From: Anastrepha obliqua
Taxonomy: Eukaryota > Arthropoda > Insecta > Diptera > Tephritidae
Direction of reading: 5' to 3'
Length of the DNA stretch: 64,000 nucleotides
NCBI RefSeq assembly: GCF_027943255.1
Contig: NC_072895.1
Span: forward strand, 32,028,001-32,092,000
The position numbers and the translations under genes are program-made. Each line of letters begins with the position of its first letter. Positions within the stretch are counted from its first letter, which is position 1. The notes beneath the pieces were generated by a model. That model ran no database searches, was not told the origin of the DNA, and saw only the letters and a program-made list of their open reading frames with translations. Positions 1-11,223 of the stretch are shown here, in pieces.

Positions 1-1380
1 GCTTTGGTTGAGCAGTGAGTACAAATTAGTCAGTTAAACGGTCACAGGCACACCAAAGGCAGCGAGCGATGCAAGCGCACATGTGTGAGTACACATATAT
101 ATTCTTACATACCTACATACATATAGGCGTGTGTTCATACATATGAAGGAGCGCAAATATTATTTTTTAATATATAATTAATAAAAAGGAAAAAAAAACA
201 AAAAAAATAAAACCAGCAATTGTGTAGCTAAGAATAACAACAACAAAAGAACTTGGTAGAAATTATTTATAATTCTGTTTTTTCATATACTACATATCGC
301 AATATACCTTATTGATCATGCAGAACAGCGCACTTTGACGCTTAAATGCAATAAACATTAAATATATAGAAAAATATGGGAAATGGAATTTCCAAAAAAA
401 AAAACATGTTTTATGCCTTAGGATTGGCTTTGGTCACCGATACACAGGAAATGAAAGCAAATACAAATGACAACAAAAGCAAAGTAGCGTCAAATTTAAA
501 TTGAGGTTAAATTCACTGCCATTGTCTCCTGTTGAACTGTGGCGACATTTGTTGTTGTTGTTAGGTATTGTAATTTATGCCTTGTTGGTTCTTACAAATT
601 TGCGTCAGGTCTTCACAGCTCTTTTGCTGGCGGTTGTGGCTTTCACTGGGCATGCCAGTATTTTGTTTTGATTCCTATTGTTTGTTGCAATCACTTAGAG
701 CTAAAGTATGCGCATATTGGTGGCGACAAATGCCTTTTTGGACATAGCCAGAAATACAAAAATATGTATAATAAAACTAACACGAAAAAAGGAACCTAAA
801 AATGTGAATACAAAAACAAAAACAATATATATAAATCTGTTATTGTTGCCTATAATTTGGTGCAGTAGCTGGCAAAATCCGTTTCTAGACGTGTGAGTGG
901 GGCTGGAAATAGAAATGGTAGCGCGCTGTAAAATTCTTTTTCGGCTACTGTGCCACTTTTGCTACAAAAGGGATTCGCTACTGCTGCCACATTGCCTATT
1001 TATATACACAAGTAGGTTCTAATGGGTTTTATATGTATGTAGACGAGTATGTATTGGTTTGGTGGAAAAGAAATCCATTAAAATAGAAAGGGCAGATATT
1101 TGGTAGGTATGAGAAATGATTTTTTTTTTAAATTCATACAAGTACATGCCACATTTTAAGAATCCTTACATGTAGAAATTTGAAAGCACTTTTATTAGTA
1201 CAAACATACACTACATACATGCACACAGCGCGTCATATTGCAAGGTTTTGACTGTTTATTTATTTTACATAATTTTTTTTTTAACTTTTACAAAAATATA
1301 AAATAAAAATTATATACATCAGGGTTTCAAACTTTGTGCAAAATTAAAAAAAAATTAAGAGCAATACATTCACAGCATTT
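1..1380. other. AT-rich non-coding stretch
   Basis: No gene is visible. The stretch has A-runs, TACATACATATA-like microsatellite sequence near 105-140, and short chance ORFs without recognisable domains. Around 1056-1085 the sequence GGTTTGGTGGAAAAGAAATC resembles the terminal repeat of the mariner family seen at 56881 and 60371, so it may be a solo end of that family, but the match is short. Confidence 0.6.
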
Positions 1381-1409
1381 TTATATTTCCTTTTATTTTA
1401 GAACGATTT

Positions 1410-2626
1410 GTTTGCTGTTTGGCAAAGGGTAAGTATTCATTCGATAGAACTCTCTCTGCTCTACAAAACTATGTTCATTGTATTTTGGAGTTATTTAATT
1501 TCTTATTTATTTTGAGGCTTAGAAATGGAGCGAAAGGGGGGCAAAAATCAACATTTTCGACATCTGCTCTTCTTTGCTTTTCAGCGAGGTCAAAAAGCTG
1601 CCAAAGCAGTCCGGGACATTTACGACGTGTATGGAGAAGGTGTTATAGGCGAGTCTACATCACGGAAATGGTTTGCAAAGTTCAAAAATGGCGACTTTGA
1701 CATCGATGGCACGTCCCGCAGCGGAAGCGATCTTCTGAATTCGATGATGGACGTCTCAAATCACTTTTGAAGAAGAACGGTCGCCAAACCAGTGAATCTG
1801 GTCGTGAATTGGTGGAAAAAATGAACTGCGTTAATAAAACGATTCTCAATCACCTTCATTCAATGAGATTTACCGAAAAATTGGAAATCCGGAAGGCTGA
1901 GTGCCTCACGAGCTCAACGAAAAAAGTAAAGAAAGTCGCTTTCTCAGCATCTCGCCTGCCCTCGAGCAACACGCGGTTATGACAGCATCTTTTGTGCCGA
2001 ATCCTCACGGGAGATGAGAAATGGTGCCTATACACAAACAAAGTAGTGGGTGGCTCCAGGAGATACGCCAAAGCCGACATTCAAGCCGGATCTTCATCCA
2101 AGGAAGAATGTGATGTGTTTGGTGGAACTGGGAGGGCATGGTATACTGGGAGATGCTCGAAAAGAATGTGACGGTCAGCAAAGAGCTCTAGATTTTCCAG
2201 TGAGTGAGGCTATTCGACTGAAAAATCCATTAGGTCAAACCATACTCTTTCCCGACAACACCAGGTCACATGTTGCACAAGTCGTCAAAGCCGCACTTCA
2301 AGAGCTCGAACGGGAGGTCCTTCAGCATCCGCGGTCTTCTCCGGAGCTTGCACGGGCCGATTACTATCTTCTCCACTCCCTGTAAAACTATATGAAGGGA
2401 TTTACCTTCGATAACAAAGAGGTAACTAAAACCTGGCTCAACAACTTCTTTGACACCAGACCAGGCGATTTGTGGAGGAACGGCACCAACAAATTGGTCG
2501 AGATGTGGGAAGAGGTTGTAAAAAGCAACGGCGAATATAGGTATAAGTGATTAACTTATTGATACTATTACTGTTTTTTGTTTAAATAAAAATCTACGAT
2601 AAAAACGCTACGAATTTATTCCCCAT
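1410..2626 (+). pseudogene. Mariner transposase pseudogene, Mellifera-like (DD34D)
   Basis: Broken Tc1/mariner transposase. An N-terminal helix-turn-helix region is read from 1525 (residues such as KAVRDIYDVYGEGV and RKWFAKFKNGDFD). It continues in a second frame at about 1767-1860 (LVEKMNCVNKTILNHL). The first catalytic block, ILTGDEKWCLY, lies near 2004-2036. A third frame at 2050-2385 holds the second Asp in LFPDNTRSHVA and the third in ARADYYLLHSL, 34 residues apart, the mariner DD34D spacing. After a stop at about 2383, recognisable C-terminal sequence (NNFFDTRPGDLWRNGTNKL) continues to about 2545. At least four frame changes and stops make it inactive. The wording of the motifs is closest to the Mellifera subfamily as I know it. 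A candidate 3' terminal repeat is at 2601-2626 (ending TTATTCCCCA before TA); I could not find a matching 5' end, so the left boundary is a guess. Confidence 0.85.
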
Positions 2627-3525
2627 ATTATTTATAAAGAAGAAATGAAATATTGGTTAAGTTGCTTGAACTTTTTTTGTCGAAATTGTCGAATTTTCAT
2701 AAATTTAGTACAAAATGTGAAACTTTCATTTTAATGCTATTTGTAGTAGAATGAAGCATTTTTTTTATAGAGAATTCATGAAAATTAAAAAAAAAAATAA
2801 AAGAATAGTAGCCGAAACTGATCAGAATGTTGTGGAAATATAGTTTTTTCGCGCACTGTACGTTTTAGCGAAAAACAAATGGTGAGAGTCATAAACTAAT
2901 TACAGAAAAAAGAATATAGCACAGAAGAAAAATTGTGGCTATTTGACAAAAAAATTTCTTTAGAAAAATTCAGAATATTCAAGGCGTAATTATTTTATTT
3001 TCGTTTCCTAATTTGTTCATTCTACTGGCTTTTCGTTAGCACTTTAAGTGCCATTTGTGGTTTCTAAACTAAAATTCACTTTTTACATCTATCCAAAAAA
3101 CGATATTTTATTTAATTGTAGTAAGCGCAAGTAAATTAAATATTTTTGTTTTTTTTTTCTTTGTGTTTTTTTCTTATGTTTTTTTTATTGTATCAAGTGG
3201 CCAAGTGCATTGATGATCCGCGTCATTTTCCGAAGTTTAAAATTTTACGTAAAAGGTATTTAAAGATATGAACACATTTTTTTATAGAAATTATATTTCT
3301 TGAAAACGTATAAATAAAAGTGTATACATTGTGAAGGCACAAACATTTATTTTACTTCTTTTGATAACTCTTTAAAATTTGGTGAATAATTGGCGGCAGC
3401 GCTTCTCAGTAGTTAATATAGAACGGTGTTTGGTGTTCCCCAATTTTAGAAATAAAAAATGAAATAATTATTTAGAAACGTACGTTCTTCCGAATTTTGA
3501 AATAATTGGACAAATAATTCTGTAA
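2627..3525. other. AT-rich stretch, no gene seen
   Basis: Long A and T runs, with no domain, RNA gene or clear element. The sequence just before 3526 abuts the LINE fragment without an obvious target-site duplication. Confidence 0.55.
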
Positions 3526-4378
3526 TTGACGTCACCGTACATTACCACTTCCAGTTTCCAAGTGGAGGTTCACGCCTTAGAGCTGTGTGCCAGAGAGTGT
3601 CTACGGAGAGGCACGCGCGCTGCTAATATTAACATTCTCTCTGACAGTCAAGCAGCTCTAAAATCGCTGGATAGCTTCTCATTCCAATCAAGGTTGGTCT
3701 GGGAATGTTTTAAAATCCTCAACACACTAGCAACAAGAAACTTTGTTACCTTGATGTGGGTTCCGGGACATGAGGTGCATGAAGGGAATGAAATTGCGGA
3801 CACTTTAGCGAAAAAGTGGCCAAAGACCCCCTTCATAGGTCTTGAAAATTTCGGCGGGGTAAACAACAGCTTCAAAAGTTCCTTTCTGCGTGAGCAGGAA
3901 CAACGAGGCCTAATCGCTTACGAGAGCCCAATTGGGCATGCGGCAATCGAAAAGACTCATAGATCCGGAACAGATAAAGGCAGAAGCAATCCTTAACCTA
4001 AGCAGGACATACATACAACTTTACACTGAAGTACTAACAGGATACTGTAAACTTAATTATGACATGAAAGAGATGGGTGCGATAGGAAACGATTCTTGTA
4101 AACTCTGCAAAGATACACAAGAAACAGCAGAACACGTTCTATGCGACTGCCCAGCAGTGGCACGACGCAGACTAAATTACCTGGGAAATGGGGCTATAAA
4201 TCCAAACTTCCTAGTAAAAATTAAGCCTACAGCAGTTTTAGGATTTATTAATAGCCTAAAGCTGTACGAGTGGGCTACATGGCTGCACAATAAATTTATC
4301 AGGTCGCAGTGCACAAATAGCCAATCAATAATAATACATTTTAATTATAAAGCTTAAGTGAAGTAAAAAAAAAAAAAT
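3526..4378 (+). pseudogene. Non-LTR retrotransposon fragment: RNase H and C-terminal zinc-knuckle region
   Basis: 5'-truncated LINE of the RNase H-bearing group (I/Loa/R1-type). The first frame (3526-3996) begins inside RNase H: FQVEVHALEL holds the catalytic Glu, LSDSQAALKSL the second Asp, and WVPGHEVHEGNEIADTLA the terminal His/Asp region. A frameshift near 3930-3990 moves the reading to 3932-4357, which carries the usual downstream Cys/His motif (CKLCKDTQETAEHVLCDCPA). The copy ends in a short A-tract at 4365-4377, consistent with a retrotransposon 3' tail. The RT domain and the first RNase H Asp block are missing. Relatives of the same organisation occur at 19190, 34050, 45050, 46470 and 52990. 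Confidence 0.85.
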
Positions 4379-4759
4379 ATGTATACCATTTTTCACTGTA
4401 AATATAGCAACCAATTCTGACGTTGAAGATGAATGTTACCCTACCTTTCTGAAACTTGTTCGGGAAATTGAAATGTAAAGAAACTGCGAACGACCTTCGA
4501 CTTTTGTGGTACATAAAATGACAATAATTTTTTGGAATTATCGGCCTCCACGTAGAAAAAAGCGTACTAAAAAAAAGCTTACTAAAATAGAGCGCGCTCG
4601 GTAATTTGTCAATTTTTTATTTCGTTGACGTTGCTAGGCTTTTTCTTCCATACAAAAAAATGCAAGCATGCACTTTGTGTGGGGGAAAATGCGTGACATC
4701 TTGGCGAAAAAAAGTCAAAAATCAACGAAATTTTGTAGTCACTTGAAATTTGCACTTTA
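4379..4759. other. AT-rich spacer, no gene seen
   Basis: No coding signal or repeat structure recognised between the LINE 3' tail and the tandem-repeat field. Confidence 0.5.
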
Positions 4760-5780
4760 TTCGACTAAAATTTAATGGGCTATAAAACTGCATACTCAGA
4801 AATATTCTGGTTGAAAAGTTCTCTCATGAAAAGTTCGTCAAAGTGCTTTGATGAAAGTTTGAAAATTTTTGTTAATAATTTTTTTTTGTTTTTGTTGAAG
4901 TATGAGTTGTGTTTTTATAATCCTGCAACGAATTGTAAATAAGAAGGAAGACTCTGTTACACTAAAACTCAATAGGCTAGAAAATTGCTTAACCTGAAAA
5001 ATACCAAAAATTCTGGTTAAAAAGTTTAGAATTATTATGAAAATTTGAAAATTTAAAAATGTTTTTTTATTTTTTTTTTTATTTTTTTTAATGGTTTTTG
5101 TTGTAATATGAACTACATTAAAAAAAAGGTTGTGTTTTTATATTCCTGCAGCGGGTTGCATGTGAGAAGAAAGCACTTTGTTACATTGAATTGCATACCC
5201 AGAAAAGTTTCAAAGTTGTGGATGAAATGTTGAGAGTTTTGAGAAAAGTTTGAAAATTTATTAACATTTTTTGTTAATATTTTTTTTTTTTTTGAATTTT
5301 ATAGCTTTTGTTGTATGAATTATATTAAAAAAAAGTTCTGTTATTATAATCCTGGAATCCGGGTGTATCTGAGAAGAAATCACTTTGTTACACTAAAATT
5401 CAATGAGAAATACCGAAAAGTCTGGTTAAAAAGTTGAGAGTTTTTATGCATAACCAGAAAAACTTCAAAGTTGTGGTTAAAAAGTTGAGAGTTTTGAGGA
5501 AAGTTTGAAAATTTTTTTAAATTTTTGGTAATATTTTTATTTTTTTATTTTGCATTTTATAGTTTTTGTTGTAGTATGAACTTTATTAAAGAAGTTAATG
5601 TTTCTATAATCCTGCAACGGGCTGTATTTGGGTAGAAAGCACCTTGTTACATTAAAATAATACGCAAAAATTCGGATTAAAAAGTTGAGAGTTTTTATGA
5701 AAGTTTGAAAATTATTATAAACAATTTTTTTTTACTTATAATTTATTTTTAAATTTTTTGTTGTATGGTTTTTGTTGTAC
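4760..5780 (+). repeat. Degenerate AT-rich tandem repeat, about 205-260 bp period
   Basis: The block starting with a CCTGCAACG-type motif recurs at about 4921, 5144, 5350 and 5611 (spacings about 223, 206 and 261). Each copy is followed by a segment like GTTACACTAAAATTCAAT and then GGTTAAAAAGTTGAGAGTTT, ATGAAAGTTTGAAAATTTTT and a T-run. Copies differ by many indels. The GATTAAAAAG...GAAATTTTGATGAAAATTT theme reappears at 41880-45020 and 52250-52400, suggesting one dispersed family. Confidence 0.7.
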
Positions 5781-5985
5781 ACCCAGATCTTAACTGCTCA
5801 TTGATATCTAATGGAAGTCAGAATTTACATAATAAAATACCTTCCTGCTGATACCAATATTACAAATTGCTATTAAGAATTGAACTCAAAACTATGTTCT
5901 CTGCACAATTTAAAGAAAAAACTTAATTATTAGCTCACTTTCGCTGATCCATAGGGAGAAATGAGAGAAAAAGTGTTTTCGAATA

Positions 5986-6312
5986 GCAGTCGCCGTGGCC
6001 GAATGGGTTGGTGCGTGACTATAATTCGGAATTCACAGAGAGAACGTTGGTTCGAATCTCGGTGAAACAGCAAAATTAAGAAAATCGTTTTTCTAATAGC
6101 GGCCGCCCTTCGACAGGCAATGGTAAACCTCCGAGTGTATTTCTGCCTTGAAAAAGCTCCTCATAGAAAACCATTTCCCAGAGTCTTCTTAAAACTGTAG
6201 GCCCCTCCATTTGTGAAACACCATCAAGACGCACCTCACAAATCAGGAGGAGGAGTTCAGAGAAACACCTAACAGAAGTGTACGCGCCAATTATTTATTT
6301 TTGTTTTTTTTT
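5986..6312 (+). mobile_element. tRNA-Ser/Leu-like SINE, full-length copy 1
   Basis: tRNA-derived retroposon. The head (about 5990-6070) reads like a class II tRNA of Ser/Leu type: an A-box-like GTGGCCGAATGGGTTGG and a B-box GGTTCGAATCT. The body contains CTCCGAGTGTATTTCTGCC and a 3' hairpin (6209-6243; stem ATTTGTGA/TCACAAAT, loop 19 nt), then AGGAGGAG and a tail CGCCAATTATTTATTT followed by a T-run. Two more full copies lie at 26746-27065 (minus) and 53048-53354 (plus), and three 3'-end fragments at 9256, 51930 and 58983. I see only a weak possible target-site duplication here. Confidence 0.9.
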
Positions 6313-7387
6313 ATGGAGAAAGAACTATTTTCAGACGCCTCACTTACATTTGATTTATAATTAAGAAAACGCAAGACTTGATTATGAGCTTCACTGCAGT
6401 GTTGAATTTTACTTTAAAAACAATTTTTTTTTGCATTCAGAAGAAGTAATTTCTTAGCCTTAATTCATTATTTGTGTGTTGCCTATTATTCTTAATTTTT
6501 ATGGAACTTACGTTGTTTAAAATTATTTCTTTATCTGGTTCAGCTTCAGCTTATTAAAATGCAATTTTTCTCCCACAGCAAAACACACTTCACCTTAACA
6601 CTCTTGTACTTTATATTCTTTATTGCTTTCACACTTTCCAAACAAATTTCATAATATTGCAGATGAATAATAAATTCCACTTTCTTTGGTTTACAAAACG
6701 GTTGCGCTCACTGCGAAGGTGTAAAACATAATATCCACAGCCGAAAATGTGTGACGAATCGCCAATGCGACAGCGTAGTGGATTAATCAGCGACAAATGG
6801 CCCACAACTGTCAGTGGGCGAGTAGTTGCCAGTTGCCAATTGTCATGCGACACAAAACACTTTCACAAAATTACGAAATTTTATGAACGTAATTTCTCTG
6901 CGGTTTCTTAAATTATTTTCTTTTTTATTTCACTTTATTTCTGCGCCAAATTGCAGTGATATACATATGTAAGTATGTATGTGCTTATGTAAGTGTGAAT
7001 ATTAGTACACAAATTTCATTTTCAGCAATAAATATGTAAGAAATTTCTCAGGTAATTTGTATCACCGTTAACATCAAGACAACAAAAAAAAAGAAGAAAA
7101 TTTTCTTCGCTTCAGTTGTTACTTTAAGCAATTGAAAGCGTTAAGTGCTGTGTTGCTTGCTGCTTCGTACAATAACCAACACACTCACAAACACACGGAC
7201 AGCTATTTCAACTGGCACTCTAGAAATTCACGTTAACTAAATGCGGTAAAGCGTTAAGTTCCGTTTGGAGAAGACGCGCACACGCGATGCCTCGAACGCA
7301 ACGAACGTTACAATAATGAAATGAATTCTTAGCCGAAAGTGCCGTAGAACTGTCCTACTCAACGGCGTCGTAGTCGTTGTTGAAGCT
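6313..7387. other. Non-coding stretch, no gene seen
   Basis: Mixed-composition sequence without recognisable domains. A (GTAT)n-like microsatellite occurs near 6965-6995. Base composition rises in GC from about 7150 on. Confidence 0.5.
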
Positions 7388-7407
7388 GACGACGAAGCTT
7401 CGTCGTC
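7388..7407. repeat. Perfect 20-bp palindrome
   Basis: GACGACGAAGCTTCGTCGTC is its own reverse complement, centred on an AAGCTT. It lies in a locally GC-richer segment (about 7260-7720). Confidence 0.9.
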
Positions 7408-7815
7408 GGCACAATCATCGCCATCGGTGCTTACGTCGTCACGTTCCCCACCACAGTCGTTTTACTTACTGCTATGGGGCATGTTGTTGTCGTTTGTGTA
7501 AAGAATTAAAAACTACTAAGTAAATGCGGGAAAGAACGCGCAAATGGCTAAAGAGCTCAGTTAGAGGCCAAGATTGGTGACTAAATAACAATGAAAGCGA
7601 TGATGGGGACAACGACGACGACGACGATGACGCCGACAGCAATGACGAAAACGATGAGAATGATATGTTCGCAGCATGGAGCAGCAGCACAACCGAAAGT
7701 CGCCACGAATTGTTTGGAGTGCCGTGCGCGTGTAATGAAAAATGCTGACTAAATGTTGTCAAACAGCGGAGCTGCTGCGAGTTGATAGTGATCGATAAAG
7801 CGCAGCGTATGCTAA
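7408..7815. other. GC-richer segment with GAC/GAT triplet repeats; possible minus-strand exon
   Basis: Imperfect GACGACGACGAT triplets at about 7608-7650 give a Ser-rich chance ORF on the minus strand (7472-7762). On the minus strand a GTAAGTA splice-donor-like motif sits at about 7463-7472, downstream of that ORF, and GA-repeats lie upstream of it at 7816-7849. This could be a 5' exon and promoter region of a minus-strand gene, but nothing in the peptide is recognisable and I would not call it a gene. Confidence 0.25.
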
Positions 7816-7849
7816 CAGAGAGAGAGCGCTAGAGAGAGAGAGAGAGAGT
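7816..7849. repeat. (GA)n microsatellite
   Basis: Two AG/GA runs separated by CGCT. Such tracts can bind GAGA-type factors in flies, but no promoter was identified. Confidence 0.85.
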
Positions 7850-8680
7850 GAAATTTGTAACATACTACGTTTAGTGTTAGTAACAGCACTCTATTAGAAA
7901 TGTTAGCGCAGTGCTAGTGTTAATAACAGCGCTGTATTAATAATGCCTGCTGCTGATGCCAGTGAATGTTAATGAATTGTAATCAAAGTAAACTATACAA
8001 TTTTACCAAACTTTTCTGGCTAGGAATTGTAGCACAAATAGAAAATTGTTGAAGAAGAAGAAAAATATTGTCCAATAGTACTTAAACCTGCATAAAATAT
8101 ACGCCACAAAAACTACACGAACCATCTCGTCGACTATAGAGTTTGTGCCATGAACTAATTATACGTAAATATTTTAAATATCCAATTAACTCAATTTGCT
8201 ATGAGCTTTTATTTTATCACATGAAATATGATGAGCCCCTCACCAGCGTGTTGAAATCCCTTATTTTGCGAGTTGAAAGTCTGAAATCCCTTAAGCGAAT
8301 CTTCAATTTAGTATACGAAAAATACTCATTCAACATTTATGCCTTTTCTTTTCATTAACATTTTCTCCTGATGCCAATAGAATATTGTTGATATTAAGCT
8401 TGTTCCAAAGTTACCCAATTTACACTAACAAATTGGTTAATAGAAAGCGAACGTTTGAGTGCTTTCTTCTTCATCTTCCACAAAATAGCCGAATTCGAAA
8501 ACGAAGACAATTCTGAGCAAGTAGCTAAGAACAAGCAAGCACTCTTCTAAGGCAGTGAGAATTGCAATTACCGCATACGAATCTTTGAAATTGGAGGCAA
8601 TCATTAATTAAAAGATAAAATAAAAAGTAATAAAGAAAACAAAAAATAAAATAAACCACGTATCGAGCTTTGATTTGCAT
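7850..8680. other. Non-coding stretch, no gene seen
   Basis: AT-rich. A 71-aa ORF at 8143-8358 has no recognisable motif and is probably chance. Confidence 0.5.
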
Positions 8681-9200
8681 ACAGTGGGTGACACGAAAAA
8701 TCGTACAACTGCTTTTTTGCGATGTTTAAAGTTTTTTTTATATTACTAACATAAAAAAAAAAATAAATAAATAAAAATATAAAAAGTACAGTTGGTGACA
8801 CTAAAAATCGTACAACTGCTATTTTGCGATGCTTAAATTTTTGTTACCATTTTTTTATTACTAGCATCAAAAAAAGAAAAATAAATAAAAATATAAAAAG
8901 TACAGTTGGTGACACTAAAAATCATACAACTGCTATTTTGCGATGTTTAAATTTTGTACCCTTTTTTTATTATTAAAATCAAAAAAAAAAATAAAGAAAT
9001 ATAAATATAAAAAGTACAGTTGGGGACACTAAAAATGGTAAAACTGCTATTTTTCAATGTAAAATTTTTTTAACCTTTTTTTTATTTTATATAAAAAAGA
9101 GAAACACATAAAAATATAAAAAATACAGTGGATGACACTAAAAATCCTACAACTGCTACTTTGCAATGTTTAAATTTGTTTACCTTTACTAAGCTCCCAA
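8681..9200 (+). repeat. Five-copy tandem repeat, 107-114 bp period
   Basis: Copies begin with ACAGTTGGTGACACTAAAAA at 8681, 8788, 8902, 9016 and 9125. Each contains TCGTACAACTGCTATTTTGC and ends in an A/T-rich spacer of AAAATAAATAAAAATATAAA type. CAGTTG at the start and CAACTG about 19 bases later form an inverted repeat. The leading CAGTGGGTGACAC next to TA resembles Tc1-type transposon ends, which is only suggestive. Confidence 0.8.
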
Positions 9201-9255
9201 CAAGATTTATGCTATTTTGCTTTTCGCTGTTTTTGGTATTATATTTTTTTAAGGT

Positions 9256-9372
9256 CGTATTTCTCACTGAGGTCCCTCGATTTGTGGAACAACATCAAGA
9301 CGCACACCACAAATAGTAGGAGGAGCTCGGCCAAACAGTCAAAAAGGGTGTAAGCACCAGTTTTAAGGTAAA
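9256..9372 (+). mobile_element. SINE 3' fragment
   Basis: Matches the last third of the SINE at 5986. It has GAGGTCCCTCGATTTGTGG, the hairpin loop ACATCAAGACGCAC, CCACAAAT, AGGAGGAGCTCGGCCAAAC and then an A-rich tail. The tRNA-like head is absent, so it is 5'-truncated. Confidence 0.8.
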
Positions 9373-10142
9373 AAAAAATATACTAAATTTATAATTAATA
9401 AAAGAAATTTATAAATGTAATAAATATTCAAAAATTTCAATAAGCAATTTTTTTTTCAATAAAAAATCTATCGCAACAAATGTAGGGATTTTACTTAACT
9501 CAATTAAGGCTCTAGTAATAGGAGCATTTCGAGCAAAAAGCGATTTTGAGAGACCAACATTAGAAGGACTCCGAGCTACGAAGAGCTCTCGCCGAAATAT
9601 TAAAGAAAATCCTCTAAAGAAGCACTGAACAGTGAACAGCACCACTAATCAAAACAGAAATGAAGGACAAAGATAAGATTATTCAGCTGTTATGCAATGA
9701 TCTTAAGTCAATCAATAAGCAACGCGCTTCATAAATAGGGAGTAAAGCAGTATGGCAGTAGAGCTTTTCTTACTATCCACCGCTGTTGGTGAGATAAACT
9801 ATTATACTTGCCGTTTTTCGTTTGAAATATTATGTTTTAAAGCTTCTTGTTGAAACTTTCGCCGTACTGATGTACTTATTTTAGGTTGGCTTAAGCAAGA
9901 CAGCGCATTGAGCTAATGAAACTATTTTATTTATTTGCTTATATTTATTTGCCTAAAATATACCTAATTAAAAATGGTTATTTTACATACGTAAGGCAAC
10001 TAGCAGCAGATAATGTCGCCACAAATGCAACTACTCCTAATTCTCTTTTTACACGATAGATACGATCCCAAAAGATTTGTCTAAAAAGAGAATTAGGTGG
10101 AAACAATATTGAAAAATCTTTTCAGGGTCCACCTAAGAATTT
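9373..10142. other. AT-rich stretch, no gene seen
   Basis: No domain or RNA gene recognised. A 78-aa minus-strand ORF at 9409-9645 has no motif. Confidence 0.5.
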
Positions 10143-10345
10143 ATTTCGTGCTTACTAAGTCTCAAAGACTTTTCCTTAGACTAATTTGAACGCTTCGTAC
10201 ATACGTCGAAAACTTTTCTCCTTTCCTCCTTGACTATCTAGCCTCTTTACAGGCTTTAAACACAGTAGGTTTTTAGCCTGAGTGTTTTAGGAGCCACCAA
10301 ATCTCTTCAATTTCTATTTTTAATTTCACATGCGTCAATAAATCT
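10143..10345 (-). mobile_element. Decayed LINE C-terminal remnant
   Basis: On the plus strand, TCCTCCTTGACTATCTAGCC and TTTTAGCCTGAGTGTTTTAG correspond to a similar block at about 46760-46840 within the minus-strand LINE C-terminal fragment. No open frame survives. The call rests on that internal similarity only. Confidence 0.45.
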
Positions 10346-10784
10346 CACTCCACTTGCTCTATGAGATTAAAAAAATTCATAAAATATTGAAAATCGTGTC
10401 AAAATGAAACAATTCGTGCAAAACACCCTTTTTTTCTTTTTCACTCGTGTTAAATCAAATTCGTGTAAAATGAGAAAAAAAATAAAAAATAAAGAAAAGA
10501 AGAACATTTTTCCATTTTTTTTTACTTATTTTATATTATAATTTAATTTAATTTATAATTTAATTTTAGCACTCTGTTTGAATTATTTCCCATACATAAT
10601 ATTTGTAAGCAAATGTATAAATAAATTAATCGCTTTCAGCTGTGAAATTACTCTTACTCCTGCTGTTATTACTATTCCAACTAGCATTCTGGCTACTAAC
10701 AGCGATATTCAATTAGCGCTGCTGTTACTGTAACAGCTGCACATAATTCTCTTAACAATAATTGCATATGCGCTGCTACTGACA

Positions 10785-11223
10785 GACTTTAACGGGCTGC
10801 CTTTAACAGACTGCCTTAAACAGACCGCCTTTAACAGACTGCCTTTAACAGGATGCCTTTAACAGGCTGCCTTGAACAGACCGCCTCTAAAAGGCTCCCT
10901 TTAACAGACTGCGTTTAACAAACGGTCTTTAACTGACTGCCTTTAACAGACTGCCTTTAACAGACCACCTTTACAAGACTGCCTTTACCGGACTGCCTTT
11001 ACCGGACTGCCTTAAACAAACTGCCTTTAACAGACCGCCTTTAACAAACTGCCTTTAACTGACTGCCTTTACCAGACTGCCTTTACCAGACTGCCTTTAA
11101 CAGACTGCCATTACCAGGCTGCCTTTAACATACCGCCTTTAACATACTACCATTAACAGACCGCCTTTACCAGACTATCTTTAACAGAGCGCCTTTAACA
11201 GACCGCCTTTACCAGACTGCCTT
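10785..11223 (+). repeat. 14-bp minisatellite, about 31 copies
   Basis: Tandem CTGCCTTTAACAGA units with variants such as CCGCCTTTAACAGA and CTGCCTTTACCAGA. The total length divided by 14 gives about 31 units. No reading frame runs through it in a meaningful way. Confidence 0.9.

Noticed and set aside
5990..6070. tRNA-Ser gene
   Set aside because: The same sequence recurs as the head of a dispersed repeat with conserved body and tail, and one copy has a target-site duplication.
7472..7762. Secreted Ser-rich protein gene on the minus strand
   Set aside because: The Ser-rich run derives from GAC/GAT triplets on the plus strand; no domain, no transcript evidence.
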